DNA from: Panorpa germanica
Taxonomy: Eukaryota; Arthropoda; Insecta; Mecoptera; Panorpidae
NCBI GenBank assembly: GCA_963678705.1
Contig: OY783206.1
Span: 9,931,807 to 9,995,806 of the forward strand
Length of the DNA stretch: 64,000 bases
Direction of reading: 5' to 3'
Shown here: positions 36,536 to 48,500 of the stretch, one piece after another
Numbering within the stretch: position 1 is the stretch's first letter
Layout of the letters: each line of letters starts with the position of its first letter
The notes under the pieces: model-generated
Database searches by the model: none
What the model was told of the DNA's origin: nothing
What the model saw: the letters and a program-made list of their open reading frames with translations, nothing else
Translations under genes and position numbers: made by a program

Positions 36536-36664
36536 TTACGTAGATGCGTTAAACATTTAAATACTTTTACTAAACATGAAGACGTATCTAATAACTTGTA
36601 ATTTGTATCTAGATACAAAATGTTATAGGACTCCATATTATATCTTATCTTCTTCTTATCTTCT

Positions 36665-37009
36665 TCTTAATATATATAAATTACGTGTCACGTTGTTTGT
36701 CCGTGTTTGTCGCCGATGGACTCCTAAACTACTTAACCGATTTTAATCAAATTTGTACACCGTGTGCAGTTTGGTCCAACTTGAAAGATAGGATAGCTTA
36801 AATCTCAATTTTTTTTATCTTATTGCTAATTATTTGTCTATTAATTATCTGTATATGACATATGACATCGGGCGACGATGATGGCGACATCTGTTGACTA
36901 GATTGAGTAAATATTCTGTTGAGTAAATCGAAATCTGTTGACTAGATTGAGTAAATATTCAATAGATGGCGCTACGTTAGGCACAGCAACGCGTGGCCGG
37001 GACAGCTAG
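36665..37009 (+). mobile_element. Non-autonomous Helitron-like element, copy 2
   Basis: Starts TCTTAATATATATAAATTAC and ends GGCCGGGACAGCTAG, followed by T. It contains a direct repeat of CTGTTGACTAGATTGAGTAA (about 36891 and 36938) that differs from copy 1. The base before the 5' TC is T rather than the usual A, and it sits beside a TCTTCT repeat. Confidence 0.78.
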
Positions 37010-37456
37010 TATTTCATAAAAATAATAATAGAATAAAAAAATGAATTGAATGTTTGTTTAAACTGCGTTACTGTAATTACGGGTATTTATTATCTTATGT
37101 AATTTAACTTATTTTATTATTCAGTTTATGGTCTTACTTCTCTAGTTCTCTTTGTTGATTTTAGCTTTCATCAATAGAAAGTTTTCTAGTGGGAAATCAC
37201 TCTATAAAACAATAAAGGATTTATTTATACGAGACGGGTATATTTTATTTTATTTTATTTTGTTTTGTTTTATGAAGGAAGTGGTATAAAATAATAAAAA
37301 CATTTAACAAGAAAGTTGAAAATTCACAAGCGAAATGTCTAGACAAATATATTTGAGTTGTATGATGGGGAAGAACTAGAAAGGGTGTAGCATTGATCGT
37401 ATCATCAAATATACCCCTAAAATACAGAGCCTGTCTAGAATTTTTTAATCGCATTT
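37010..37456. other. Non-coding stretch with TTTTA repeat
   Basis: A TTTTA/TTTTG pentamer run lies at about 37243-37272. No gene is supported. Confidence 0.4.
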
Positions 37457-37507
37457 CGATGACATAACTACGATGACATAACTACGATGACATAACTACG
37501 ATGACTT
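37457..37507. repeat. 14-base tandem repeat, 3.7 copies
   Basis: CGATGACATAACTA is repeated exactly three times, then partially. It contains TGACATAA-like sites that recur in phase, but no regulatory role can be read from sequence. Confidence 0.9.
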
Positions 37508-38299
37508 AAATGATAAAATTTAGAAATATATTTTGTGTACTCGTTTTGTATGAACGTTTACTTATTGGTAGAATCGGCCTACTTGTGATTCTAATAACTA
37601 TTAGCACCTACTACTTCTGCTTTTGTTTAAGTGACACTTTTTCTTACAAAGTATTTCTTATATCATAACAGATTGGTATAAATGATTGAATTGAGAGCAA
37701 ATACTTTCATGGTAAAAATTCATAGATTTTAATAAATATAATTTCGGATAAAGTCCAAATTGTTTACTGGCAGTGTAAGTGTTAATTTAAAATTAGAAAT
37801 TGATTTAAATTTTATTGTCCGATATAAAATCAATAATATTAGAAATATCGCGTTCGGCGGATCAACAATAGACAAAGATTAATGAAACACAAGAACGCGG
37901 CAACGAATTATAAAAATAAAAGATTAAAATCTAATGATTAATATAAAACTAACCTAGAATTTTGTCCCATGGGATTACTGCGTAAAGCGTGAGTCATCGT
38001 ATCAAAAAGCGTGATTCAATTTGTATGAGATCGTAAAGTTAGGTACCCACCAAAACATTCTTATTAAACAGGGACCAAAATCCTTCCAATAACTTCAAAA
38101 TAACGATTCAAATAAAAGAAATTTAATAACATTTGTAACACTAAAATAACGTTTTTTTTAGTTTAACGAGTGATGTAGTTCAGCGTTATGTTATATAGCA
38201 CCTTGCCTTAAATAAACATTTGACAGCAGCACTCTACCGCCTTCAATTATTAATCTAGACGTTCCCTTTAAGGTTCGAAGTTCGTGCATACAATTACAG
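37508..38299. other. Non-coding stretch
   Basis: AT-rich; no start exon for the chemoreceptor-like frame was found here. Confidence 0.35.
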
Positions 38300-38522
38300 A
38301 TTGCAGAAACCACTCTTAATAAATACTTCGTTGTATATTTTGCAAAAAACCGGCAACAACGATTTTATCAAAAATTATTCATTTCTTATTTGGACCTATA
38401 GGATTATAAACTTTGTATTCCAATATGTGGTAATACTTGCTGGCATTATAAATCGTAAAGCTTTAAAAAATATAATGTTTCTAAATATATCTAGAAAATA
38501 TCTACAAAAATATATGCACTCG
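38300..38522 (+). CDS. Possible chemoreceptor-like exon or exon remnant
   Basis: An acceptor (caattacag) and a donor (TCG|gtgagt) bound a 223-base stretch that is open in one frame. It encodes a basic, aromatic-rich peptide with one clear membrane segment, IINFVFQYVVILAGII, followed by NRKALKNIMFLNISRKYLQK. That hydrophobic-then-basic pattern is common in insect gustatory receptors. No neighbouring receptor exon or plausible start codon was found, and AT-rich DNA easily yields hydrophobic open frames. It may be a decayed gene copy or chance. Residues 1-94 of the open frame run past the donor to a stop at 38585. Confidence 0.25.
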
Positions 38523-38858
38523 GTGAGTACACCGCCAAATACGTATCCAACTTTAACAAAAATGTTGGCAATTATATATATCTAAACCAAAATGTACAAT
38601 ACGAGAAAATTAAGCAAATATTAGTAACATTCATTTTAAATTAGTAAAACCTTTTTCTAAAACCATATGTTTAAATATTTGAATGTCAAACAGTTAAACG
38701 TGGTTTTCATTTTAACATTTAATTAATAAGTAATTACCTTAAGCAAACACTCTCACACCTTAATTAATTAGTGAAATTAAATTAAATTTAATTAGTTTCC
38801 GACCACAGATTTAAGTACATATACCTACATTACCAGCACGTGCTTTTCAACGCGAAGG

Positions 38859-38889
38859 GACGCGACGGCGACGGCGACGGCGACGCGAT
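38859..38889. repeat. CGACGG tandem repeat in a GC-rich spot
   Basis: GACGCGACGGCGACGGCGAC then GGCGACGCGATGG stands in AT-rich DNA, near a CACGTG at 38838. It could be a remnant of a mobile element or a small CpG-rich site. Confidence 0.7.
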
Positions 38890-39594
38890 GGAGAGAGTGC
38901 TACAAGCAATTTCGTGGGTTCTGTCAGATTTGAAGTGTAATGCATTACTTGATTACTATACAGAAATGTATATATAACATTCATTAACAACGTTATACAC
39001 ATTATTCAACTTGAAAAATGGTAAATGCCTAAGCTGGTTTCAACTTATTTAGATAATTTTGTTTCATGGTAGTCCAAGTAAAGATATTTTAACTCAGTTA
39101 GTAAATTACACATAAAAGGGAGATTAATTCATTAAAGTCAGTAAAGATAATACAAATATATTCACAGAAAGTTCACAGTGATAGGACTCAGCATCAGAAA
39201 TAGATCGACGTTACATACTCTACATGGTTCAGAAATACAGTTGGAAAAACATGACAAAGAAAAAAACAAATGGATCAACAACAGCTCATTGAATATTAAA
39301 GTTGAAATTATTTATTTAGGAGTGTTATTTAAAAGGAAAATATATTTTTTTAAGATTAAATATTAATGTGATTCATATTATATTTATGAAAATATATTTT
39401 CTATATCAATATTAAATATTGTACATGTTTTAATTTGGTAAAACTAATTAGACTTCAAAATATAATTATAACATCTATTAAAAATATGATTAATATTTAA
39501 TTTGTAAAAATAGTCAAAATATATTACACATATGTATAAATATATTGAAGCATAGTGGTCGTTTCAGTCGTAGAACTGTCACTGCCCAGTAAAC

Positions 39595-39838
39595 AATTTG
39601 GTGAAGTGCCCTATTTAGTGACGTTTCTATCACTATTTCACTTCAATTATAGTTCGCATCAACTTTATCTTCATTTGTATTCCGACCGGTGGAGTGGTTC
39701 CGTCATCTGTAGCCGATAAAGTAGACATTTTATATGAAAAAATGTGAAAAACTGAACTATAAATGAACTCTTTTATGACAAAAAAATCATGACGCATCTT
39801 CAATATGATGTCAAAGTGACTCCAAAATGTTTACTGGG
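39595..39838. mobile_element. MITE family I, copy 1
   Basis: CCCAGTAAAC and GTTTACTGGG are exact inverted ends, extended by CAATTTGGTGAAGTG and TGACTCCAAAAT. Related copies lie at 48154-48500 and 50019-50366. All share the CGCATCTTCAATATGATGTC right side. No duplication was resolved. Confidence 0.72.
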
Positions 39839-39861
39839 TGGGTATAAATGATTTGGACGTT

Positions 39862-39978
39862 TAGAGTAGTAGAGCAAGGAGAGTTCTGGCTCACGGAATG
39901 GATGGCATCTGAAGTGGGCGTGACTTGAAGTGATGACATCACGTCTAGCGAGAACTCTCCTTGCTTTACTACTATTCA
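39862..39978. mobile_element. Very short foldback element
   Basis: AGCAAGGAGAGTTCT (left) and AGAACTCTCCTTGCT (right) are exact inverted copies, flanked by weaker matching AGTAGT/ACTACT. The element is only about 117 bases, just 23 bases from the family I copy. Confidence 0.75.
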
Positions 39979-40119
39979 AGTAAGCCAGCGAAAATAGATT
40001 AGAATTTTGGTATGAAAAAGGCCATGAGCATAAGAAGAGTTCTTATTAAAAATAATTTAACTTGGGGTAAAAACGAAAATAAATAGTGTCGTAGATTTAA
40101 AATATCATTTTCATTTTTA

Positions 40120-40285
40120 TTCAGCATTAAAAAGCAATGCTCTATTACGAAATTCATATGTTACCATTGTTATGAAAATTTTAAAAGTAGCATAACTAAA
40201 ACCAATATAACTCATAAACGAATGGTCGTAATGTCATAAAATTTTAACACATATCGTTTAAAGGTTGGATCTATCCAAAAGTTAT
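40120..40285 (+). repeat. Dispersed repeat family N, copy 2
   Basis: Contains the same CATTAAAAAGCAATG, ACGAAATTCA and TTTTAACACATATCGTTT blocks as 34690-34855. Confidence 0.6.
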
Positions 40286-40485
40286 AAAGATTTGTCAATA
40301 GATTCGCTATCTATCCTATGTAATGCCATCCTACGAACTTATTGAGTGATGTGATAAACAGTGTAATTTGAATAAAATAGACGTCAAATTTCATAATGAT
40401 TTATCATGACGGCTTGTATTCAAATAAATTATTCCTAACCAAATACCGAATGTATCGAAGTCCGTCGGACTTGTGTTGGACAGAC

Positions 40486-40532
40486 GCGTGTTATCACAGT
40501 AAGCGGTAATGCGTGTTATCACAGTAAGCGGT
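40486..40532. repeat. 25-base tandem duplication
   Basis: GCGTGTTATCACAGTAAGCG is repeated exactly with a 25-base period. Confidence 0.85.
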
Positions 40533-41372
40533 TCTTAGATTTTCTGTTATTTTGACGTTTGGGTAATTGATTCTGTCGGCTTTTTACCATCGTTCTCTGT
40601 AACATTGAAAGTACACGGATAACACATACACAGTTACACCATCATGCGGATTATACCTCCGTCTTTAACGTAATATTAAAATTATAAATTAAAACAATAT
40701 ATTATGTATGAAATATTGTTATTTCTTGATGCTGTATTTGAATATTTAATTGTTTAAATTCTTCATTTTAATTTATTCGTTCTCAACATATGATGCATGG
40801 AGTATTTATACGAACAAATTGGAATATATTGAACATAATCCAATCCAGAGATTGGGAACCTTTCTTTGAGTTTTAGATGGCAACTGTGTCCACAAAAATA
40901 CATTTAAGAACCTTGTACATCATTAAATAAATTTATTCGTATCAACTGCGGTACGTATGCAAATGGTTTACAACCCATAATCTAACCTAAAAATAAAAGA
41001 AAAACTTCACAACATGTCTGGAACAAGTATATTAAAAATAATTAATGTTCTGCTTAGCTTGGACACGGACTTTTTGGTGGAAATAAAAGGGGAGAGAGAA
41101 GGGAATTATGTTCGTGTATTCGTACAAATATTAATATAAAATATTGTTTATTTTTATATTATTTATTACAGGTAAAATTCACTAAGATTTATTTCTTAAT
41201 TAAAAATATTATAAACTGCTGACTTTTTAAAAAATGTTAATGAGGACTCCTGTTTCACGAATTTTGTGTTTCAAGAAGTTCTCGCGACTGGTGACAAATT
41301 AGAAACCGTGAGATTCTTTTAAATATTGTTATTACACATAAATTGCAACTAGAGACTGGAGAACATGATCTC
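40533..41372. other. Non-coding stretch
   Basis: AT-rich; no gene or bounded repeat recognised. Confidence 0.4.
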
Positions 41373-41375
41373 TAA

Positions 41376-41567
41376 TGCCGGTTTCACACTAGAGAGACAG
41401 TTTTGAAAACAGTTTTGTTGTCAAAAAATATAACAAAATCATGTTTTGTTTTATTTTAAAGCAGTTCTGTTTTTAGAAAAAACACAGACTGGTTTTGTTT
41501 TTAGTGTTTTTCTGTGTGTCCCATAAAAATTATAAACATGATTAACAACAACTGACAAAATAACAAA
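41376..41567 (+). mobile_element. MITE family C, left half
   Basis: TAA at 41373-41375 precedes TGCCGGTTTCACACTAGAGA. The following AAAACAGTTTTGTTGTCAAA and the GACTGGTTTTGTTTTTAGTG blocks match the complement of 23620-23809. Homology stops near 41567, so the right end is lost. Confidence 0.78.
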
Positions 41568-42210
41568 ATAAATTATAACGTTATTCATTCTATGCAAAGT
41601 TCGGCTTTTATTCATGTGTGCTGTTTGCTTCAGAGTTTGAAGTGATGTTATTTCCTAATCTACGTAAAGATTTCGTATTTCGTTGTTATGTACAGATTTA
41701 AAGGATTATGGTGGTTACCAACACCTCATTATATGAAAATCATATTTTCCTAATTGCCATCTCAACGCTTCTTTCACTTTGTGACATATTTCCCGCGTGA
41801 AACGTAACACGTACGATCAAGGCAAAAAGCGTTACATTTGAAATCTTCATCACAAACTTATATTCATTCCACCACAGTTAGAGTCATTTCCGACGCCTCC
41901 AAAACTTCTCTGTAAGTACACATAATCAAGCCGTTCCAGTTATTCCCGTAATTCCTTTGACATACAGATGTTTATCCATCCTTTGACAACAACATACGAA
42001 GACTAATTATACGCTTGGTTTTCTACCAATTACCAAATATAATTTAATTTTATTTTGTTTTGATAATAATTCTACCATTAATTTTTCAACACTAAATTAT
42101 AAATAACGAACGTTTAACGGGGGTAACAGGAGTCTAGCTGGAGTTTAAATTCCTTCCTTTTCATCCCCTAATCTTCATTTTCCAACCCCTATTTTGAAGT
42201 ACAAAGACTA

Positions 42211-42229
42211 CTCTCTCTCTCTCTCTCTC
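42211..42229. repeat. CT microsatellite
   Basis: About nine CT units in a pyrimidine-rich surrounding. Confidence 0.95.
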
Positions 42230-42396
42230 ACTCCCTATCTCACCAGTCGTCTCCTAATGCTCAACTGGATTTTAAGGGTTTCGGATGCAAAGTTATCCCT
42301 CTTTGATGTAATATACTTTTATATTATAAATACACGTTTGTAGTAGTGGTAGTGGTAGTTTCTACAACCCCCAAAAGGAGTGCACATCGTTGGAAC

Positions 42397-42440
42397 CAGT
42401 GGCGGATCAAGGAAAATGCGAAAGGGCGGTACTCGTATTT
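42397..42440 (+). mobile_element. hAT-like terminal fragment
   Basis: CAGTGGCGGATCAAGGAAAA has the CAGTGGCGGAT start common at the ends of hAT-type elements and seen also at 55731. The other end was not found. The 84-residue open frame running through it (42380-42634) is a by-product. Confidence 0.4.
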
Positions 42441-43123
42441 TATACTCCAAATTACGAGAGTTTGGTGGTTCGGAAATCTACAATGCGATTGTATCGTATT
42501 CTATCCTATATCCCATTATTAAAACATTAGTGAGATTGATCTTTATTATTGTGCAGCAGATTTATACGGTACAACTTGTTTTAAACATGAGTAGCCGGCA
42601 AACTCTCATATTGTTTTTTTACTTGAAGTATTAAAGAAGATACTAGAATATAAAATTGCTGTTTAAAATGATACGTTTCACACTTGTTATCTCTATTTTA
42701 CAACAAATATTAGGTATGTGAGATACAACGATCGTCCAGTTTATTAGTGAGACATCTTCGAATATTGAGATAACAACGAAAACAATATTCGAGTTTCAAT
42801 CATTTCAGCTGTATTCAACAAGTTAATCTGCATTTTATCTGTTTTGTTGCATTTATGAGTTATGTGAGTATTGCATCAGAATTTTGGTTTCGATCTAGAT
42901 GATCGGTGTATACATTTTCTATAAATAGATCGTGAAAGACTCTAACGACAGTCTATAATGATATAACCTATGCCAACATAATAATCTAGTAAAATGACGT
43001 CAGACAACGTTTGATCGTTTAAGAATTATTTAAATTTTTTGCCATTATGAGTACCCTTGAATACGTCCCTGATAAGAGCCCTCCTGGCAGGTCTGTCGGC
43101 GTTTATAAATAATTATTACTCAC

Positions 43124-43291
43124 AGTTCATCCAGCCCAGCATACAGAAGGTCTCTGGAGACGCTCCGTTTCACACATTCTCTAGCTGTTTTCGATCTAGA
43201 TCTGGACGACCTATACCTAAACTCTCTCTTAGTGTTGTTCTCTCCAGAGGTTTAACCCTCCTCGTTTTCTCCTGGACTATACTTCATCTGT
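43124..43291 (+). other. Exon-like island of unknown meaning
   Basis: The stretch is richer in GC than its flanks and is bounded by a good acceptor (attattactcacag) and a good donor (CATCT|gtaagtac). Its TTC ATC frame is open throughout and has a hydrophobic end (LTLLVFSWTILHL). On the - strand the same DNA also has protein-like text interrupted by a one-base shift (PLERTTLRESLGIGRPDL, then KRSVSRDLLYAGLDEL) and splice-like ends. It may be an exon, a decayed transposase fragment or chance. Neither strand joins in phase with the other exons described here: continuing from 34219 reaches an in-frame TAA. Confidence 0.25.
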
Positions 43292-43926
43292 AAGTACGAT
43301 AGAATCGTTTTGCATATCGTATTGAAATCGCATTAGGCGATATTTTAGGGTTTGGTTATTTTCTACAAGTATGATATTCTCATATTGCTAGGTTACACCA
43401 AGACTGTTCTTCCGATCTTACCCTCTATTTAAGAGAATAGTGCATTAGACCCTTTTGCTCTCTTACACTGGAACAACCTACTTGTGACGCTGACTTTTTC
43501 AGTAGGGTGTATTCGACTTATTTCGCATTAGCATCATTTAAAAAAAAAAGTAATTTTAATGGTTTATTTTAAAAGAACTGTTTAAATAGTTATTAAACAA
43601 AATATTAATTTAAAAATCTAATAAAGCTTTTCTATATGAATATTATATGCTACTAATTTATGTAATGTTATTGCCAGCAACGTTTTTCTAATTAATTAAT
43701 CAAATAATTCCCCACTCACGCTTGAACATGTAAGGTAATTAATAATTACTATGACGTAATTTTTCATCTTTTTATTACCCCCCTTACGTAATAAAAATTC
43801 ATTTTTTAATTAAAGAAATGAAACATGGGGTAATTGGACATTAAACTTAATATTAAAGCAAAATATTCCAGTTATAATTATACCTGTTGATTTTTTTTTT
43901 TAATATTTTTTATTATTAGCTATTAA

Positions 43927-44360
43927 GCCTCATTCCCACTCACTGTTTTGATATTTAATTTACGTTTTTATTTAATATTTTACTCAAGAATAGGTATTTT
44001 TTGTCATATTCGTGTTTTAATTTGTATTTAGTTAATTTTAATTTTAATAGAAATTTTAACAGTCCGACAGTTCGATAAATTAAATGTGGAATTTAATTAT
44101 TGCTGTTTTTAATAACAATTAGTAATAGCAATTGTTTCTACTTCTTTATTTTTGACAAACTGTCATTGAACTTCTTTTAAAAATAAATTATTTTACTGCA
44201 TTTTGACAGATTGTCACATTTTTGAGGTTATAATATGATATAGTTTTCTTGTATTTGTAAAGTTCTAAAAAAACAAAGAAAACGTAAATTAAATTAATTT
44301 AATTTAAAAATGTGTTGTCTTAATTTGAAAATGGTGTATGGAATGCTATACAATTTAAAT
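43927..44360 (+). mobile_element. MITE family G, partial copy
   Basis: TTAA then GCCTCATTCCCACTCACTG opens the copy, followed by the interior blocks of 732-1268. The right inverted end is missing; similarity fades near 44360. Confidence 0.75.
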
Positions 44361-44413
44361 TAAATACTATTGATTTTATTCAAATATAATCATATACAAA
44401 TTTATTAAATTCT

Positions 44414-44760
44414 TTGAAGGTTATAATAAACCCTCCGATAACGCGGTTTATATACTACGCGATATGTAAAACCACGTTATATAAAATCGTGTATACAAAA
44501 CTCTGCGAACAATTTTTGAATGTATTTTTTTGCCGAAAAATAAATTCAATTCAATACATTGAGATCGGAAACAATTTTTTACAAGATTTAAGTAACACAA
44601 ATTTAATTGCGAAACTTACTAAATTTTTATGAGGAGTGTATGCATTTATACATCTATAATATATACCGCTCTCAAAATCCCTAAGTCGGCAATATATAAA
44701 CTTAATTATAATAGTCCGTGTGGACAAAAATACTAAGGGTTTGTTTGGAATAGACATAAC
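44414..44760. other. Unplaced repeat-like stretch
   Basis: Alternating short blocks such as ACGCGGTTTATATACTACGC then ATGTAAAACCACGTTATATA suggest a decayed element with internal repeats. The open frames here have no domain. No boundaries were found. Confidence 0.3.
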
Positions 44761-45499
44761 TATATAGAACTACACAAGGGTGGTAAGAAAGTCACGTAGG
44801 AGGGTGGATGATATCACACATGCTGTATATATTGTACTATAATACACCCTGTACCATATATGTATACGAGTATACCTATAACATATCCGACCTCTGACAT
44901 CTACTGACTACAAAACCAACTAAATGACACTACACCACCTTGAAATATATTATTTTTGTGATGCTGACGTCATTCGGACCTTGAACAGAACACTGCTTAA
45001 ATAGGGTGCTATTAAATTGACCGGTCCTTTTAAATATTTAACCGGGTGTTAGGCAATTAAATGTAAATTAATATATAAATACACTCGTTTATCAATATGA
45101 ATAATATATCAAGGAAAAAGTATTTTAGCTCTTTGGCTTTATTAAATATTTGACCGGCTTTTTTTATATTTAGACACTTTTAACGATACAATCAGGTTTA
45201 GAGAAACGAAAAAAGTATATAACAATTTTAAATAAAAAACACGTATAAACCAAAATAATTTTGAAAGAAAATAGAAGAAGACGAAGTAGTATAATTAAAG
45301 AAAAGGAAAAGAACTGAAATAGATGAAATAAAATATATTGGCTAAAACTCAAATTTAAAACAGATTTTGTTAAACTAGTTTGTTTATAGTGTTATGGATC
45401 TTGTTAAAGCAAAGGCAATTTGAGTAGGTTCTTCTTAATCAAAGAAATATAGTTTTGGTATGGGTATGGTTTGGTATTAACTTACAATTCGCATTATTT

Positions 45500-45832
45500 T
45501 TTTTTATATTTATTTATTTATTTGCCTTGACTTTTATTCGTCATAGTCCTATCAAACATTTTTTATACATCTTTTATAATTTATAATTCTATTTTACAAA
45601 TTTCTAAATATTTCAATAATTCACTAATTAATTTTGAATCACTTAACAAAAATGTAGTATTAACAGGAAAAGTTTTAATCACATCTAATATTTCACTATT
45701 GAATTTTGATCTTCCTGAACTATAATTTATGCATTCAAATATAATATGATCCAAAGTTCCTTCTTCACCACATTGACATCTATCGTCGGATTTAATATTA
45801 ATTTTGTGCAGATGATTCGAATTATGAATTTA
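45500..45832 (-). mobile_element. LINE coding and 3' end, same family as 9220
   Basis: The - strand reads SNHLHKINIKSDDRCQCGEE, then GTLDHIIFECINYSSGRSKF, then ILDVIKTFPVN and LLKYLEICK with a stop at 45589-45591. The CxCGE..TLDHIIFEC pattern is the C-terminal zinc-knuckle-like motif of many insect LINEs. A short 3' UTR and a T-rich run (the tail) follow at 45495-45530. It is 5'-truncated; duplication not resolved. Confidence 0.85.
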
Positions 45833-48153
45833 GAATAAAAGTTATAATGTTGAATTTAAGTTATAGTTATAATAGTTCTGAGAAAAAACTAGAATGGTAT
45901 TCGGTTCAAAAATAGGAGAGTTGTAGGGTTAAAACTAGAATGAAGTGAGTTACAGAAATTACCTTCTTCTATAAGGTATAGATACTGACAAAATCAGGTG
46001 TATGGGTCTTAATATATAAAGTACCTGAAACAAACTATAATTTTTAGTTTAATATACTCGTACTATAAAAAAAATTAGTTTATTTCATTTGAAATAAAAA
46101 TGTAACACCAATAATTCGAAAACTTTGACACTTTGCTTTATTCCATTATTTGATGATTAGCTTCTATATGTATGTAGGTTTTTAATCTACATTAGTAGTT
46201 TATGAATCTATTACCATCCCGGTACAGACTCCGCTTTGCAGGTTAGAATTTACAACCACGTGTTGCGATTCTATTATGCAGCCTAGAACTATTCAATCTC
46301 TGTTGATAGCTCACAATTTGTAGGTTATATCTCTAACCATCTGTTGAGATCCTAATTTGTAGGTACTTTCCCACAATTATAAGTTACAAATAACATCAGC
46401 CTAAGGTTGATGTACAATACAACAATATAGTTCCTTTTAAACGAGTAAACACATAATTTGGCTATTAATAGTTTAATCACTTATCAAAGTCACAATATTA
46501 CATCTAAATAAAGTTAATTAATCTTAATTATATTCACAACAAAATACACTAGATTAAATACAGTACTTAGATTAAAATGTCTCTTCACAATATTATACGT
46601 CTCAATACATACTACGCAGTTGCAATTGTCTATAGTTATCAGCACAATGATTTCAATGAAAATACACCTTAGTACTAAACATTACACTTGCTGCCTAACT
46701 CTTACAAAAACACTGATCAAAATAACAATTATTACACCGTAATAAAGTTAACTTAATTATAAAACACACAATAACGACCATACATAAACTTTATATATTT
46801 CTATCGCCATTTGCTTTTATAAAAACTCTCTGTACACATATAACAATCTTTTTTGTGCCTCGCCCAAAACACATGTCTCATCACGTTCATAGTTAGCGAA
46901 CAGTTCTCTATACCACGTTCTCTGAAGCGTACGCTCGACACCAAAAGCGAACGGCTAAGCAATTACCATTGAACGGCTGTAGGGTCTGTCGCTGGTTTAT
47001 TTCTACACTTAAATATACCCCCGTTCTTAGCAAAGATCTCTACCCTAATTTACAGTTTCTTATTTCTATTGCTTAAAACTAAATATAATCTAACTTAAAA
47101 TTACTCCTTAAAAAATAATCCCACATGTATATGCAACGTCTACTATAAACAACTGACACAGATTAAGCACTATCTAGCAGAAAAAGGTGTCGAGAGAAAC
47201 TGCTACATTTGAAGAAATTTTCAGTTAAATGAAAACGAAAACATTTAATTATCACCTACGAAAACAGATTGTGTTATGAGTTCGGGTTCCTATAGACCAC
47301 AAACTCTGTGAAATTTAACTACCTCCCGTCTCCACATCCCTGTCGACGCAATCATATTACGTTGACATATTACGTCTGAAAACAAGTTTAAACGTGTAAT
47401 TTTAAATGAATCAATATTTAGCTTATAAGATATTTATATAAAAATTTCTCTCAAAAAGATTTTTCAACATATTGACACTATCTCGAAATGACTAGACTGG
47501 CTGCAAATATTATTATTCGGCAGTAGACCGTATTAAATATATCGAATAATACTTTACTTTTATAATACACCCCTATTTATCAACCCTGAGGCTGTAATAA
47601 CCCACCCTTATCTAGCATGACACTTTGTGAATGGATTTCAGAAGATTTTCTAGTGACTATGATGTATTCTATACTATTATAGCCAATAAATTTTATTTAA
47701 CATTTTGTCTCTTGAATAGAAGTGACATCTAACACCCGGTGCTGATACTGTCGCTATGGTACTTAAATCTATTATACGAGTTTACTTTTCTAATAGTTTC
47801 ATTTATATGTTAATATGTTGATAGATTTATTAGATAATTTATACTTGTAGATCTCAGGATTAATTGTATCTAGTTATAAGCCGAAGTAGTAGTCACCCGG
47901 ATTAAAAAAAAAAAATAGTTTTTATGTTATACGTTATTAAACAATAATTAGAAGTAATTGAATAAATAATACTATTAGGTGATTAACTTTTTAATGAGTA
48001 TCGGAAATAGGCCAACGGTAAATAAAATATATAAATAATAATAGGTTAATTGAAAACTGATTTTAATTTTGATTATAATGTTCTAATTGCAAAGGATCAA
48101 GTTGTATTCTAAGCCGTTTAAAAATTCAACTGAAATTAACGATCGTATTTTGA
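45833..48153. other. Long stretch without a recognised gene
   Basis: 46160-46400 has a loosely repeated TGTTGAGAT/TGTAGGT theme every 60-70 bases that may be an old array. 46840-47040 is GC-richer and could be part of an LTR. A family L end lies at 47998-48045 (CGGAAATAGGCCAACGGTAA). No exon is supported. Confidence 0.35.
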
Positions 48154-48500
48154 CCCATTAAACATTTTGGTGAAATGGCACAGCTAGCTGAAGAACCAGT
48201 ATAAAATCAATTCTTTTTCACTCAGATTTCATATAGATGTCACCTATGAATATGAAAAATTAAACATTCATTTCACCAGATTATCACAGAAAACGAAACA
48301 AGTTATATCTGCCTTTCTTACACTTGAATTCTTTATTTGCAACTTCATTCTATACTAATACGGTAGTGAGGCCAGATGACGTGATTTTGCTATTTGTAGT
48401 TCTTATCACTGACATTTCCCTGAAACGAAATCAAATTGAATTATTTCATAACAAAAAATTCATACACATCTCCAATATGATGTCCTGCAAATTTCAACGT
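48154..48500. mobile_element. MITE family I, copy 2
   Basis: CCCATTAAACATTTTGGTGA opens the copy and TCCAATATGATGTCCTGCAA closes it. The 74-residue open frame at 48324-48548 falls inside and is a by-product. Confidence 0.6.

Noticed and set aside
37457..37507. CRISPR-like array
   Set aside because: The units are contiguous 14-mers without spacers, in a eukaryotic genome.
43124..43291. Fourth exon of the Kal1-like gene
   Set aside because: The phase that would follow 34219 begins with Cys but reaches an in-frame TAA and has none of the WAP cysteines.
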